From: Theobroma cacao
Lineage: Eukaryota; Streptophyta; Magnoliopsida; Malvales; Malvaceae
Direction of reading: 5' to 3'
DNA: 64,000 nucleotides
Assembly: GCF_000208745.1 (NCBI RefSeq)
Contig: NC_030851.1
Coordinates: forward strand, 19,763,546 to 19,827,545
The notes below the pieces were generated by a model that was given only the letters and a program-made list of their open reading frames with translations, made no database searches and was not told where the DNA came from. Position numbers and translations under genes: made by a program. Positions 48,686-61,382 of this stretch are shown one piece after another (the first letter of the stretch is position 1; each line of letters begins with the position of its first letter).

Positions 48686-50744
48686 TGGTGGGTGAAAGTT
48701 GATCATGTATCAAACATAAAAAATCACAGCGAAAATAAATTTAAAAAATTAAATTACGCCTCACCTTCTTAGGATATCTTTCATGCCAAATTGAGTACAA
48801 AATTAAATTAAAATAAAAGTATATGATCATATCACTTTACCTAAATAACAATGGTTGATGAATCCTTTATTAAACCACCAAATCAGCCTTAAAAAGCTTA
48901 ACCACCTCAGCCCTGTTGCTGTAAACCAAAGCTGTCCAAGGAATCCTTGTGCAGCCTCTAATGGTGATCCACACCAATGAATGAGAAAATCCTTCTTTAA
49001 GGATTGGGGGTGCTAAGCCTTGACAATGTGCTAGCAAAGATGAGTTTCATAAACTCATAATCCACACAAAATTGTGGGGCTGAATACACAGAAAAATGAA
49101 GTGAATGAAAAACTATTTTTCTTCACCCAAGGAACGACAAGAGAAAAGAATTTCTAATGTGCCGTTCACTCTCTCCTTTTTTTTTTCAACCGTTTTCCAC
49201 TCCTTTGTTTAGAGGCTATAGCTAGGTATTTCTACCTTGGATTAATTTTAACCCCTAATTACAAAACTATTTTGTAATTGCCAATTAATCCAATACTTGG
49301 AATAAACAATTTAATTAAGTCCTTTAGAAGCCCAATTAACTTAATTGTTTAATTTAATCAATTAGGCCCAACAACTTAATTAATTAAGCCCAACAATTTA
49401 ATTAAATATTTTTAATCAATTAGGCCCTGACTTAATTAAACAAATTTAATCAATTAGGCCCAAAAACTTAATTATTTAATTTAATTAATTAGGCCCAATG
49501 ACTTAATTAAATAATTTAATTAATTAGGCCCTAATGATTTAATTAAACAATTTAATTAATTAGGCACAACTTAATTAAACAAATTTAATCAAGTGCTTAG
49601 GAAGCTCATAACTTCTAATTTGATTAAGTCCAACGTAATCACCTCTCCCATTTTATTTTCAACATTCATTTTAGGTGTGTGACCCATTAGGCTTCTAACA
49701 TATTGGCAATGAACTCAACAAATGATTCTTAAGTTAAACTTAAAATTAGATAAATTTAAACTACTTTAAATTTATCATTAATAAAGTTAACTACCTAGAG
49801 TTCATAGACCAAGATTGGGATCTAGCAATCCATCATGGCCACCCAAATGTTAGAAAAGTCAAGATGGTTTGACTAAACCTTTCAATATCAGCCTTTCAAT
49901 GTAATTCATTCCCTCATCATATATCTCAGAGATGATAAGAGCATGGTGTAGTGTCTACTCTTATTGATCTCCATATTCATTCTTAAAGTTTGATCATCAA
50001 CTTTATAAAAACTTATGAAACTCCTTTCATAATCTTCAAGTCGCCTTGGCCAAGGACTTCAATAAGCTAATATCAACCAAGAACAACTAGCATATGTCCC
50101 TTGCATCAATTGGGGTGATGATTCCTATCTTGACCACTCATTTGCCTTCACATGCTTCATGCTATACCCAAATGCATCCTGTTTTAGCATCCTTGGTTAG
50201 GCACCCGTAAGGATGAAATCAAAGCATAGCACTCAACACATAAGACAACCTGGTGTCTCAAGTCTAGAGAGTATTTACACAACTAACACATGAGAAGTAT
50301 TGCATAGACACTTGAGTGAAATACCAAATGCACTTCTCATGGCAGGTCATGTTTAGTGAACTTGCTCTCCTAGGCAAGCACCTACATTCTAGTTCTAAGT
50401 ATCTCTATACTTCAACTTATGAGATCGGTTGCTTACTTCTCAAGTAAGGAACATAGAATATACCAGTCTCTAAGTATCATTGATGTCGAATCTCAATGAT
50501 ACATTGACCAGGAACATTTTGAGATTACACTTTGATGCATAAGGATATCATAATTGCAACCCATTACAATTCCCCTACAAGGCATATTAATCTCATGGAC
50601 TTCATCCAATTAGACTTATAACTTGTTATAATTGATGTCTTATTGATGAAGGAAAACCTTTAATCGTTCAACTTGAATGATGTTATTGCATGATTAGAAT
50701 CAAGCCTTAACCAATCCCAATTGGCTACAAGGCTCATCCCAACA
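48686..50744 (-). mobile_element. Solo LTR, probably Ty1/copia (2059 bp), ATTCA duplications
   Basis: The minus strand starts TGTTGGGATGAGCCTTG and ends CTTTCACCCACCA, giving TG...CA ends. ATTCA flanks both sides exactly (48681-48685 and 50745-50749). It shares no sequence with the other LTRs here, and a TGTTGG start is usual in Ty1/copia LTRs; superfamily is an inference. It carries no coding sequence or PBS. Confidence 0.85.
49290..49600. repeat. AT-rich tandem repeat inside the copia-like LTR
   Basis: About eight units contain AATTTAATTAATTAGGCCC and ACTTAATTAAA, with a period near 38 bases. Confidence 0.85.
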
Positions 50745-50749
50745 ATTCA

Positions 50750-51686
50750 TACCTCAATTTGTATTCTTAGATTTCTCATACGTCACATGTTTACCCTTAT
50801 TTTTATTACTACTCTCTTTTCTTTCGACTATGTCAAAATAATATTGCAAATCCTCTTAATGATACTATAAATTAGTTCGTTTGTCATCCCAACCTCACAA
50901 TCCTTCATTCACAATTTCCTCACTTGATATTGTCATCCCTTTATCTCTTAAGATTTATCTTCAATTAACTTAATATTCCTTTTGATTCTTCACATCGTAG
51001 CTTATCTCAATAACTGTCCAACTTCCCTTTTTCTTACATGCCATGATATATAAGGCAATAAAGAAACCTTTTAATTCATGTGTCATTCTCCTAATTGTTT
51101 AAATCTCCACATAACAACGTTCAAGACTAAGGTCAACGACCCGAATTTAACTTATACATATATTTTTCATACTTTCAACGCATTGCTCATAAGTCCGATA
51201 CATGAGATGTTCCTAGTGCCGTGGCGCTCGACAGTTGGTATCAATGTAACTACTGTAATTTTCTTCCACAAGGAAGTCTTCCTACCTTTAAAACTACTAC
51301 ATCAATCTTTCTTAACCATATGACTTCTCTTTAAGCCCTTACCACAATTTCCTTATCCGTTTATATTCTTTTACTTATCACATACACTAGGTCCGACTAA
51401 TACCTTTAAATTTATATTATCTTTTAACACTTATTATAAGTCAAATAAACCTCACTTAACGACATCCTTATCGTGTTGTGTAATGAATTCTCAATTACCT
51501 ACTGCCACTTATAATTATTTATCATTTCTAGTATTCCACAACTCCTCAGTATTCGTAACTCATTGCCTTTCTTGTCTTGCAACTCATATACTTCAACCAT
51601 TTCAACTTGAAATTATCATGACATTTGTCCATCCTAATCATTCTCCTTATGCTCACCTTATTATCAATTCAAGAATATATTCTTCC
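50750..51686 (-). mobile_element. E4 internal region, non-coding
   Basis: It continues E4 between two solo LTRs. There is no coding homology and nothing else was recognised. Confidence 0.5.
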
Positions 51687-51691
51687 CTTAT
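51687..51691. repeat. Target-site duplication CTTAT, left copy
   Basis: It directly precedes TGTGAGACCTCAACCCC and is repeated exactly at 54232-54236. Confidence 0.95.
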
Positions 51692-52082
51692 TGTGAGACC
51701 TCAACCCCTATAGGCTCATAACGAGGCATAGGCGTAATAACCTAGGCCAAGGGTAGTTTCGTCATTTCCTCTAATAAGTTCTCAGAAGGAAGTTTTCTTA
51801 TATTTAAGGTCTAAATAAGCATAAAGACCAAACAAATGATGTATAATGATGAAAACACGAAGAAAACTAGATGTGGCAATAATTTTCGCAACAGGGGCAA
51901 AATGGTCATTTTGCATCCCGGGTCAAAATTTTAAAGTTTTTGTAGACTCGAGCATATTTAAACTATTATGGACCTTGTCTTGGTATGAAAAGAATAAAAT
52001 GATTGCACCAAGGATTGAAGGAGAACAAGTTAATGTGCTAAGGGCATTTTCGTAATTTCAAATGGAATAGATAAGCTTGAGC

Positions 52083-52090
52083 TATAAATA
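52083..52090 (+). promoter_or_regulatory. LTR TATA box
   Basis: TATAAATA in GAGCTATAAATATC is followed by TCTAGCAGCTTCTTC, equivalent to 27768 in E3. Confidence 0.75.
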
Positions 52091-52510
52091 TCTTTTTCTT
52101 CTAGCAGCTTCTTCATTCTTCAGTAGCTTCTTCTCTTTCTTCTTCTTCCATCTCATGTTGCTTCCATCCTCCATGGAATCTTGCTTTGCAACTTCCATAA
52201 CTTTCTTTCTCTAGCTCCAAATTTCATGCTTTTTCCCACTCTTTCATACAGTTTTTCATGGTCTTCCAATTTTACACCTTAAAACCCTCAAAAAGTCTTT
52301 ATTCAGTACTTTCTCTCACTAGTTGAAAGTTTTAGAGAGAGAAAAAAAAACTTGCCATAGTAGCTTGGAAGCTTTTGAAAAGGAATTCAACTACAAAAAC
52401 AAAACCACCAAGGTGAGAAATGAGTTAGAATTTGATTTTAAGGTGTTAGAGATGGCTAGAAATTTGATTTATGGGCTGTTATATTTTTTATAGTTATATT
52501 GTGGGTGAAG

Positions 52511-52585
52511 GTTTCCAACAAGGCCTCACATGTCCGTTTGAAGTAATAATTGAAGTTAGAGTCGATTAGAGGTTCAAGAATCACG
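52511..52585 (+). other. Predicted 75-nt internal leader exon (solo LTR, family C)
   Basis: It lies between acceptor-like GTGGGTGAAG and donor-like GTGAGTGAACTTGCA. Predicted introns are 52413-52510 (98 nt) and 52586-53804. The first intron is much shorter than in its relatives, but the block keeps its 75-nt length. Confidence 0.5.
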
Positions 52586-52826
52586 GTGAGTGAACTTGCA
52601 TTAAAAAGGTTTTGGGATGTGTATTCAAGTATGTTTGATTGAATCCCTAAAGTGTTTTATTTGTTTTATCTTCAAAACTAGTGCCTTGGGAACAAGCCTT
52701 TGATAAATTGTTTCTATATGTGACATGTGGCTGTTATGGATTGTTGTACTACTACATTATGTTGATATATATACATATATATATATATATGAATAATGTT
52801 GTGTAATGATATTGACCCGGCTATGT

Positions 52827-53007
52827 NNNNNNNNNNNNNNNNNNNNNNNNNNNNNNNNNNNNNNNNNNNNNNNNNNNNNNNNNNNNNNNNNNNNNNNNNN
52901 NNNNNNNNNNNNNNNNNNNNNNNNNNNNNNNNNNNNNNNNNNNNNNNNNNNNNNNNNNNNNNNNNNNNNNNNNNNNNNNNNNNNNNNNNNNNNNNNNNNN
53001 NNNNNNN
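52827..53007. other. Assembly gap, 181 N
   Basis: The N run replaces the minisatellite/(TA)n region of the solo LTR; the equivalent in E3 is about 28626-28820. Confidence 1.
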
Positions 53008-53042
<35 letters not shown>

Positions 53043-54236
53043 TGGTATATGGTTGTAATGCATGTGAAATTTTGGCATGTTGAACTTTGGAAACTTTTGA
53101 GCATTTCTTGTTAAAATTGGCATGATGAATCTTAAGAATGTCCCATTTTCTTGCAAATTGAGTTCATTGCAACACCAAATGGATTTTTAGTGCAAAGGAG
53201 GTGCTTTTTACACTTAGGTGCCCTACTTCTCGTTGCAGAGAGAAACATTTTGTTTTGGCAGCTAGACACTCGCTGCAGTGAAAATAAATCTCGTTGTAGC
53301 GAGAAACTCTCAGCTTTTAATGTAGTGCGTTCACTTTGATGAAGATTTTGACCACTTTCTGGTCTGAACTGGGAAAAGTGGTAAACATAAAGTTGTAGCC
53401 CTGCCTCTTAGCTTTCTAATGGTCTAAAAATCAGGTCAATTGGACTTCTGTAGCGGAATATGTGCTAGAAAAACTGAAACACATGCAAATTGATACTGTT
53501 TCTCGCTGCAGCGAGAATGAACTTCGCTGCAACGAGAAACATTATATCCTACATGCTACCCTATTCAATTTTTGACATATTTTTCACCCATTTAACTTCA
53601 TGGATTGATCATGGGTTGTTGCAACACTATGAGGTTTTTAATCAAAGTTTGAAATGAGGGGTTTTTAGTAAGAAATTATATCAATTGCATTGTTTTTGAA
53701 ACAAGTGCATCATGATTTCCAAATTCTTCCTATTGATTGCTTGTTCCCTTCTTATGTTCACTCACTGAGATTTATACTCACGTTTTTAAAATTCATGTTT
53801 TCAGATTTGGAGCCAGTTAGGACCTAGATTGAGTTGCACACATATGCTCGCTTTCTTGGTAGATACTATGGCATCTCAGTAGCCGCATCTTCACTGTGGT
53901 CACTCTCCTAGAAGTCAAGAGTCATTTTGTTTTATGAGTATGTTCATGTGATGTAAAATACTAAAAGATATGTCTTAAATGAAATATGTATATTTTAACT
54001 GTTAATGCCACTATAGGTTGAAATGTTAACATCATTTTGGGTTTATTTTAATGAAATTCTTGATTGCTATAGCCCATTATTAAAGTGATTATAAGTTAGA
54101 ATTATGAAAGGTGACTTGAGAATAGTTGATGGGATGTTAAGCAAGATTACATAATAGGCTTGCTTGGGCATGGTGGGCTATGCCCATTGGGCCCATATGC
54201 CGATCATGGCCTGAGAATTTGGGTTGTGACACTTAT

Positions 54237-54598
54237 CTTCACAATCACTTCCAATGACGTATATTATGTCAATTGTCTTCACCTAGTATCAAAGCACTAT
54301 ATGCCTTCATCCCATTAACTTTCATACTCCCTAAGAAATGGCTAAGAACTCACAAACTTTTACCAATGCTAATCTCATTCAACCATGCATAACCGATTCC
54401 AAATATTCAAGAAAATCATTAATTTAAATACCATATAACCAATCCGATTCACACCATATTAATCACATCTTTAGTTTTCAAAACACATAATTTACAACCA
54501 TATTTTAGTTCAACTACATCCCACAGTCTCACAATCCTACTTCTTCCTTTAGGACATATATTCTTAAAAGTATCATTGCTAGAGCTCGTACTTGCCGA
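54237..54598 (-). mobile_element. E4 internal region beyond the small reading frame
   Basis: AT-rich with no coding homology. It lies downstream, on the minus strand, of the 153-codon frame. Confidence 0.5.
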
Positions 54599-55057
54599 CT
54601 AGTCATCCTCCGCATCTTCTTCAGGATCCTTTTCATTTTCTCAAACCCTATTCATCCAAGCTTGCTGTTGCCTTTCATACTCCTCCCTACTGACATGTGT
54701 AGCAGCTCTTCCACAACTAGGAAGGAAGTCTTAGATAACAAATACCTTTCTTGGATGAATATCTCCCTTTGGAATTGCCTCTTTCATTTTTTTCTTATAC
54801 CATTCCTCAATTAATTTGTTCACACACTCCTGAATATTAGAGCTATCCTTAGTTTCAAGACTTTCACTACTTTCGAGACTTTTCTCTTTACGAGGCATTA
54901 TTTCCACTCTATTTGGAATTCGTTCATCAGGAAGACTAAGTGAATTACAAGCTACACTTTCAACCTCTAGTGCATAACGACTCTGAGCAGCGGAGTCCAT
55001 CGATCCCTCTTCAGCATTAAGGAACCTTTCCCATTTTTTTTTCACTACTGCTTACAT
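54599..55057 (-). pseudogene. Unrecognised 152-residue reading frame in E4 (three internal stops)
   Basis: This is the only coding-like stretch in E4. It starts at an ATG at 55057, about 220 bases inside the PBS, and runs in one frame to a stop at 54599. Codon 2 is TAA, and further stops interrupt it at about 54731 and 54650. The longest uninterrupted part covers KKKWERFLNAEEGSMDS, NKLIEEWYKKKMKEAIPKGD and HPRKVFVI. After the second stop come DFLPSCGRAATHVSREEYER and QQQAWMNRV, and then an acidic tail (DPEEDAEDD). It has no zinc knuckle, protease or gag core that I recognise. The composition is charged and probably helical. Its position is that of gag. Function unknown. Confidence 0.5.
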
Positions 55058-55275
55058 TGTGTCACAAGGGCACCTCAAAACTGTACACAAACATGCGTTA
55101 ATTCTTAACCTTTTAAGTACTTAGCCAAAAGTAGGCTTCTAGATCAAAAAGAGTTTATGCAGCCTCCTTCGCTTGATTCGTGTTACGCACCCACAAACCA
55201 AGAGCAGGACTCTACAGTAACTCTAACAACTCTGTTGACAGACACAAGAAATCCTAGGGCTCAACTAAACCTAGA

Positions 55276-55287
55276 ACTCTGATACCA
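55276..55287 (-). promoter_or_regulatory. Primer-binding site of E4
   Basis: The minus strand reads TGGTATCAGAGT, eleven of twelve bases of the initiator tRNA-Met complement, four bases from the LTR end. Confidence 0.9.
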
Positions 55288-55291
55288 GCTT

Positions 55292-56907
55292 TGTAACGAC
55301 TGCCCCTCGATCTCTACCGATGTCCGAGACCTCTAAGAGATCCCGCCAAGTCCCGAACAAGCCTTAATAGACATTCTCGATAACTCATTATACACGACCA
55401 CCAATCCATGTTCATACTTAATCACATATATATATATTCTCATGTCATGATTTGAATCATTGGCATAATGAAACAATGCAATTTTTGAATTATGTAGTCA
55501 TGAATATATATATACAATAGGGTCTAAATTTTTTCAATTTGTCATTCGTACCAAAAACCAATATCTATTACACCTTACATAGTATGGAGCTACAATGTGA
55601 CCTCTAACAGCGGAGCGACTCGGGATAAAATGCTATGAGATGCCTTTACCTATCCGTAATGGACCGTACGCGTCGATGATTACACACTAGGCTGATCTTT
55701 ATTTACAACAGGGGATATAAAAGAGGGTGAGTCTCACAGACTCAGTGATTATCGGTTCCATGAGTAGGGCGTAGATGGGAAACAAGCAAACAGTAGATCA
55801 GTTCGAATAGTAAAATGCGGGATTATAAAAACACATTATTTCAAACGAAAGTTTGTGCCTTATATGAAAAACCAAGGATTTTTTATGCATTGTAATCATT
55901 TCAAGTTGTAAATCAACCAAGGTAGATAAAAGTTTCCACTCCGAAACAGATCAATAACCTTATTCAAGTCAATCATTTGAAATATTGATTTAAAACAATT
56001 CTACATAAAAGAATTTCGCTGTCGAAATCAATTGACATTTTACTCAAATCAAATCAATAAATTCAGGCAAGCTCCCATGAAATCGAATGTTATTCAAACT
56101 TATATGTAAATCACAAATCGGCCCATACTTGAGGAGTTAAAATTCATTCCATAATAAAAATAGGGGAGCTGAGGAAAAACCATTTAAGTCCATTTTCACC
56201 ATGCAAAGAAATATGTGTTTGAAAACCCATAGAGATGCCACTCTTGAGTAGGGAATGGAAATAAACCGGTGGTCTCGCTACCACGTAATAACATCCAAGA
56301 GCATCACTTCCACCGGATTCCCACATGCCATGGCAGTCTCAACGATGTTGGCTAACATCGGAGAATCAAGCGATCGAAACCGCGTATCACTAGTGGCCTA
56401 GCCACACATACATATATCACAACCTATGGCCCCCGCCACACCTAACAGCTCGTCAATGACCTAAAGGTTCTCTAGCTAGAGCTTACTCATGCTTGAGGGT
56501 CATACTTAACCGAAGTGACAATTGGCCTACTCTCGAATCTCTCAATTTATAAAACCATTTTAAAAATTATTTTATGCCATCGAAATATCGTTCCAAATTA
56601 CTCCCAAAACATTCAACATAAGATATGGTAAAATCTATTATCATTTTCATAAAATAAAGTTGGTGCATGAATTTCGAAACTATAATTCGCATGGTAAATA
56701 AGCATCATAATCATGTATGCACACTACACAAATATAAGACACATTATTGGATGTAAATCATCTTGAAAAGCTTGTTTCCAAGTTTAAAGATACTTTACGT
56801 ATAATTTATACATATATATTCAAAACATGTTTAAAAATCATAGCAATCACAAATTCCTAAAATTTTTACCAACCCATGCTTTCCAAATTTTCGCATTTAA
56901 AATAAAT

Positions 56908-56946
<39 letters not shown>

Positions 56947-56949
56947 NAA

Positions 56950-56992
<43 letters not shown>

Positions 56993-59186
56993 CGAAAATT
57001 TTAAATTTGACACCCGCTACTCACCTCACAATAGTGGGATACTACAGTGCTATTAGTTTGAAGGTGTATCTAGCTATTTCTACTTGCCGGTGGCTTGTTA
57101 TCTCCTTCGGCATAACACTATAGTACACTATCAACAATCCAAACTCAATATTTTTAGTACATCAATTCCACTTCTCTTTCTCATTCTATCATAAATCCAC
57201 ATTCAACTAATTCACATCTTAATACATTTTGACTAAAATTACTTATATCCTTTGCTCGCATAATTTTTTAGATCATAAACACCGGTAACCATAATTCTTC
57301 ACGATGAACCATTTCAAAATTTCTTAGCTACACTTAAAACACTATTCATTCATTACATATTTTCCTATTTGCTTTAATCTTATGAGATATCATAAAAGTA
57401 TTTTTAAATGTTGTATTAAAGCAACTTAAATTTACTTCATATCACCAAATAAACTAAAGTTTAGTTAAATAAGATAGGCTAGCCCCTAAATAGTCCAATT
57501 TCACCATAAACCCATGGAAAAAGGGCAAAGTAGTTTTACCAAATTAGGCTAGGTTGGCCCAAGTTTCCACCAGACCCACGGTCTGCTTTCGAAATGCACT
57601 ATTCGACCTCGTGTGGCTGCTTCCCAATACCAATGGATAGCATCAGCTCTCTCTCTCCCTCGCATTACTGGTGGCTTAAAGGCCCTTCTCTACTTCCACC
57701 CGTTGGTTAGCTCTAGATCAGTCTAAAGAACTCTAATTTTCTCTCTTTTTAATCAGCCATTCTGTCACCAAAAAATAAGCTCCCTCTCTCCTTTTTTGTT
57801 TCCTCAAAGTCCAACTTTTTCTTTCTTTTTCCACCAGCTACCACAACCCAGCTCTTTGTCTTTTTTTTTTCACCAACCACCACAACCCAACTCTTTCTCT
57901 CTTTTTTCCGCTAGCCACCACAACCCTAGCTTTCTCTCTTTTCTCTTCTTTCTTTCTTTCTTTTTTCTCCTTAGCTTTGGCTGACTTTCCTTCTCTCACT
58001 CACAATCGACTTCTTGCTCTTTTTCATCTCTTCTATTTCTCTCTGTCTTGTTCTCGGGTAAAATATTTCAAAGCATCCTTTCTTTCCTTTTTCTTCCTCA
58101 AATGGTCAGCCCCTACCTTTAATGCACATGCTTTAAAAAATGGTTTTGACTCCTTGTTCTTTTGTCTTGTCTCTAGAACCGGCTGATGTAATCAAATAAA
58201 AGACAAATGAATTTTTCTATTTGATGTGTTGCAATTTTTAGGGAAAAGCCGACAAGCAACTTGTCATGTTCCCATCTTTTTTTTTTCTTTCACTCCCATA
58301 TTTGGCTGGCCCCTACCAGCTCACTTCATAACTCAAAAAAATATATTTTTAACTTATTTATCTCCCACATGGGTGGTTGCCCACTCTTCCTTTGTTCCAT
58401 TTTTTTTTCTATTTCTTTATTCATGCTCCTTGTACCATTTATATTTTTATTTAATCATTCTTTGGCCCATTCAAATTACATGATCATCTCATATTCTACA
58501 TAATCCAACCTTCCTTAGTTGGTAAATTTCCATTTAACTTCAAATATTAAAATTTGCACATAAATCCCCAACTTTCCTTTATTTACCGTACAACCTTCCA
58601 AACTTTCATCTTTTACAATTTTGTCCTTTCAACACGTTTTAAATTCCAATTTCCTTCTATCTTTCTTTCTTTACACATGTACAATCAAAATATCAAAATT
58701 ATACTTCAACGTTGTATCACCATAATATTTAAATATTTACTTACCCACGCTAGCTCGATTTAATAAAACACGCGAGTCTCACTTATGTCATTTATCTCCG
58801 AAATTCATTCATACCAATTCTCCCCCACTTGGATTGACCATATAATCCTTCCTCATGACTAATTCCATCATTCAATAAAATATTAATATTTTAATATTAT
58901 TTTATTAAATTAAAATATTATTTTATTTCAAAATTTTTCACTTGTCTCCTCTAGTCCCGAAATGTCTTATTATGTTCCAATTTACTTCCAAATCATCTTT
59001 TAGGTTACTAATTCATCCTCGACAAAGATATTATTATTTAATTATTATTTTCGCGTGTGCGAAATATTTTACTCTGGAGCATTCCTTTACTCCTTTATCG
59101 CTCTTTAACACATAACTCGCATCAATTATTTCTTCATCTTACCGGGATGGTTATGTTAACTGCTATACGGGGTACAGGGTGTTACA
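55292..59186 (-). mobile_element. 5' LTR of E4 (3895 bp, family B)
   Basis: The minus strand starts TGTAACACCCTGTACCCCG and ends GAGGGGCAGTCGTTACA next to the PBS. It parallels the 3' copy and the E1 LTRs. It contains a pyrimidine-rich tandem tract, (TA)n around 56912-56990 with a single N at 56947, and a donor-like GTGAGGTGAGTAG near 57022 on the minus strand. Confidence 0.92.
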
Positions 59187-59191
59187 CCTAG

Positions 59192-59699
59192 TGACTCTTG
59201 CCAGTATTCGCTTATTGCACAGACTCCTATGTCCATAAATAATAAAAAAGACTTTTTCGAGGAAACTTAAATTCTACGTATTTGTAGTGACAATTAACAT
59301 TGGCATAACAATCATACAACCAATCCATTCCAATATTGCATCAAATCCCAATATCATTGATAACACCAAATCCACCAATGTCTCCCGATGGTTAATTTGA
59401 ATTACACATAACTTATAGACAAACTCCGCTATATAAATTTCATCTAAATGAGTGGTCACTACCAAGGGGTCTACCATTATTTCACAAGGTCTATTCAATT
59501 TTGGCACAAAATTCAAGGAAACAAAAGAATGGGTAGCTCCAGGATCAAATAAGACCAATGCTTCAAAACCACAAATTAGAAGAGTACCTATCACCACATC
59601 ATTACAAGCAGGCACGTCTTGAGGACTCATGGCAAATACTTTTGCTTGCCCTTCTCCTGAAGTACCCAACGACACTGACTCAGTAGGTCGAGATCGAGA
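59192..59699 (-). pseudogene. Aspartic protease of E1
   Basis: The minus-strand reading from 59675 shows VFAMSPQDVPACNDVVIGTL, LVLFDPGATHSFVSLNFV (active-site Asp at about 59546, D-P-G-A) and LVDLVLSMILGFDAIL. A one-base frame change follows, and the expected GMDWL-type continuation lies in the next frame toward 59192, where E4 begins. The RT that should follow is at 36319. The protease would release gag and pol proteins in the particle. The D-P-G form also occurs in E7, so it is probably normal for this group. Confidence 0.85.
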
Positions 59700-61160
59700 G
59701 GTAAAAGCGATTCCTTTGCCTTTGTCAGGTCGACCTCTCCTAGCTGGAGGTGAAACTACAGATGCTACGACGGAGACTAGTTGAACAAACCCACGATTAG
59801 TTCCTTACGATCTTCCATCATAGGGGCAGTCTCTTCGCATATGTCCCGATTGACCACAGTTAAAGCATGCATCATAAGACTGAGCACATGGCCCCACATG
59901 CGTAGTACCACAACGTGCACAATAAAGATCCCTCTAGCCTATCTGTCGACTATTAGGGCTAGTCATTTCATTACTAGTTCCTCAACGATTATTTGCTCTA
60001 GAAAAATTTCCACGACAAGGTGACTACTAAATTGGGAATTCCTCCTCTAACCTTGAGACCTAGTTGACACTTGCCCTTTATTTTGAACAATATCCCTTTG
60101 ATCAGGCCGACTTGATCTTCCAAAGGTTATTTCTTGACTGGTGTTTTTTTGACTAGTCTGCTCTTCAGTCTTAGTCTTTCTGGTACTTTCGCAAAGTGCC
60201 CTAGCCTCCATACTGCGACCCTCTATTAGCCAAGCACTATCCACTACATCAGAATACAAATCAAACCTTTACAGAGCAACAACTCTAAATAAATACTCAG
60301 ACAGTCCAGCCACAAATCGATTCACTCTCATTTTTTCTGAAGATACAAGGTATGGGGTGCACCTAGACAATTACGTAAACTGCACATCATATTCGGATAC
60401 CGTCATCCCAAGTGTCTACTTCAAAGCCTCAAACTCTTTAGCCTTAGCTGCGCACACACTACGAGGCATAAATCTATCCATAAAGGCTTTATCAAATTCC
60501 TTCTAACCAAGCGGACTGGCATCACTAGGTCTACCCCACATATATGATGTAATCCACTATTGCACTAGATTCTCAAGATGGAAACTAGCCACTCTTACTG
60601 ATCTAGTGCTCGAAGCTCCTAAAGCACGACAAATCCTTTCCATGTGTCAAAAAATCTACATGGGTCCTCTCCCATAGTGGAACCAATGAATAATGGAGGT
60701 TTTAATTTCATAAATGCAGAAAATGAAACTAATTCATCTCCTTCGTCATCATTCGGATCATTTTCTTCCTCATTCTCTAACCCTTCCTCCTCTATCATAT
60801 TTATATTTGGGTCATAATCTAGATCTTGTGAACTTGAATCCATTTACTCTTCAATTGTACCAGCACATTGCCTAGTACAAGCAGTAAATTCTATAAACTG
60901 TTGGGTCAAATTTCACAATTTGGCAGCTAACTCATCCAAAGTAGTGCTCTCTAAAGTTGGTCCACCAACTTAATGCTGTCTGTACTAGCACTTCTATGAT
61001 CACTCGAACTACCTTCACTAGAACATTGAACACTCCTCTTTTCCCTTATTCTAGTACTGCCTCGACCTCGAAAGGCAAAAACCTATAATCGCTCATTGAT
61101 CTCTTTGAGCGAGTCTAACTCACCCGCAGCCCTCAAAGATGCTCGAGTTTGAGGTGGCAT
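59700..61160 (-). pseudogene. Gag of E1, with an intact zinc knuckle
   Basis: The start is at the ATG at 61160 (MPPQTRASLRAAGE), then a GRG-rich basic stretch, an acidic segment (60619-60843: [26 protein letters not shown]), and [20 protein letters not shown] of the Gag core. Further pieces lie in shifted frames through 60300-60600. A basic linker at 60047-60259 leads to CARCGTTHVGPC and an intact CCHC knuckle, CFNCGQSGHMRRDC (about 59826-59870). There are multiple stops and frameshifts. The PBS and 5' LTR follow on the right. Confidence 0.85.
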
Positions 61161-61366
61161 CTCAAACCTGGACATCGACAATCAATTCTTGTTATTTAAT
61201 TATCTCTTATGATTACATAAGGTAGTGTTCTAAGATATGTAAAGAAGTCTACATAGCCTCTTACCAATAATCGGTGCTGCAGTCACTAACTATAAACAAG
61301 ACTCTATGTCGACCCCACTACTCTGCTGATTGACACGAGAATTTCTAGCACTTGACTAAACTTAGG

Positions 61367-61378
61367 GCTTTGATACCA
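61367..61378 (-). promoter_or_regulatory. Primer-binding site of E1
   Basis: The minus strand reads TGGTATCAAAGC, eleven of twelve bases of the initiator tRNA-Met complement, four bases from the LTR end at 61383. Confidence 0.88.
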
Positions 61379-61382
61379 AGTC

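Larger units (their letters stand above)
51692..54231 (+). mobile_element. Solo LTR (2540 bp, family C) with CTTAT duplications
   Basis: It runs from TGTGAGACCTCAACCCCTAT to GAATTTGGGTTGTGACA and is collinear with the E3 LTR. Exact CTTAT flanks and the lack of PBS or PPT make it a solo LTR formed by recombination between two LTRs. It contains a TATA box (52083-52090), a 75-nt block (52511-52585), the (TA)n/minisatellite region largely lost in the N gap 52827-53007, and a perfect 18-base palindrome at 53500-53517. Confidence 0.95.
36325..59186 (-). mobile_element. E4: 22.9 kb non-autonomous LTR element (LARD-like) with nested solo LTRs
   Basis: Long similar LTRs (55292-59186 and 36325-36373 plus 39370-43368) flank an internal region with a PBS at its 5' end and a polypurine tract at its 3' end, all on the minus strand. 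After removing three solo LTRs the internal region is about 4.2 kb and holds no gag-pol, only one small reading frame (54599-55057). This fits a large retrotransposon derivative that would depend on another element's proteins. E4 sits between E1 protease and RT. The flanks TCTGG (36320-36324) and CCTAG (59187-59191) match at three of five bases, with transition differences. Confidence 0.75.
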
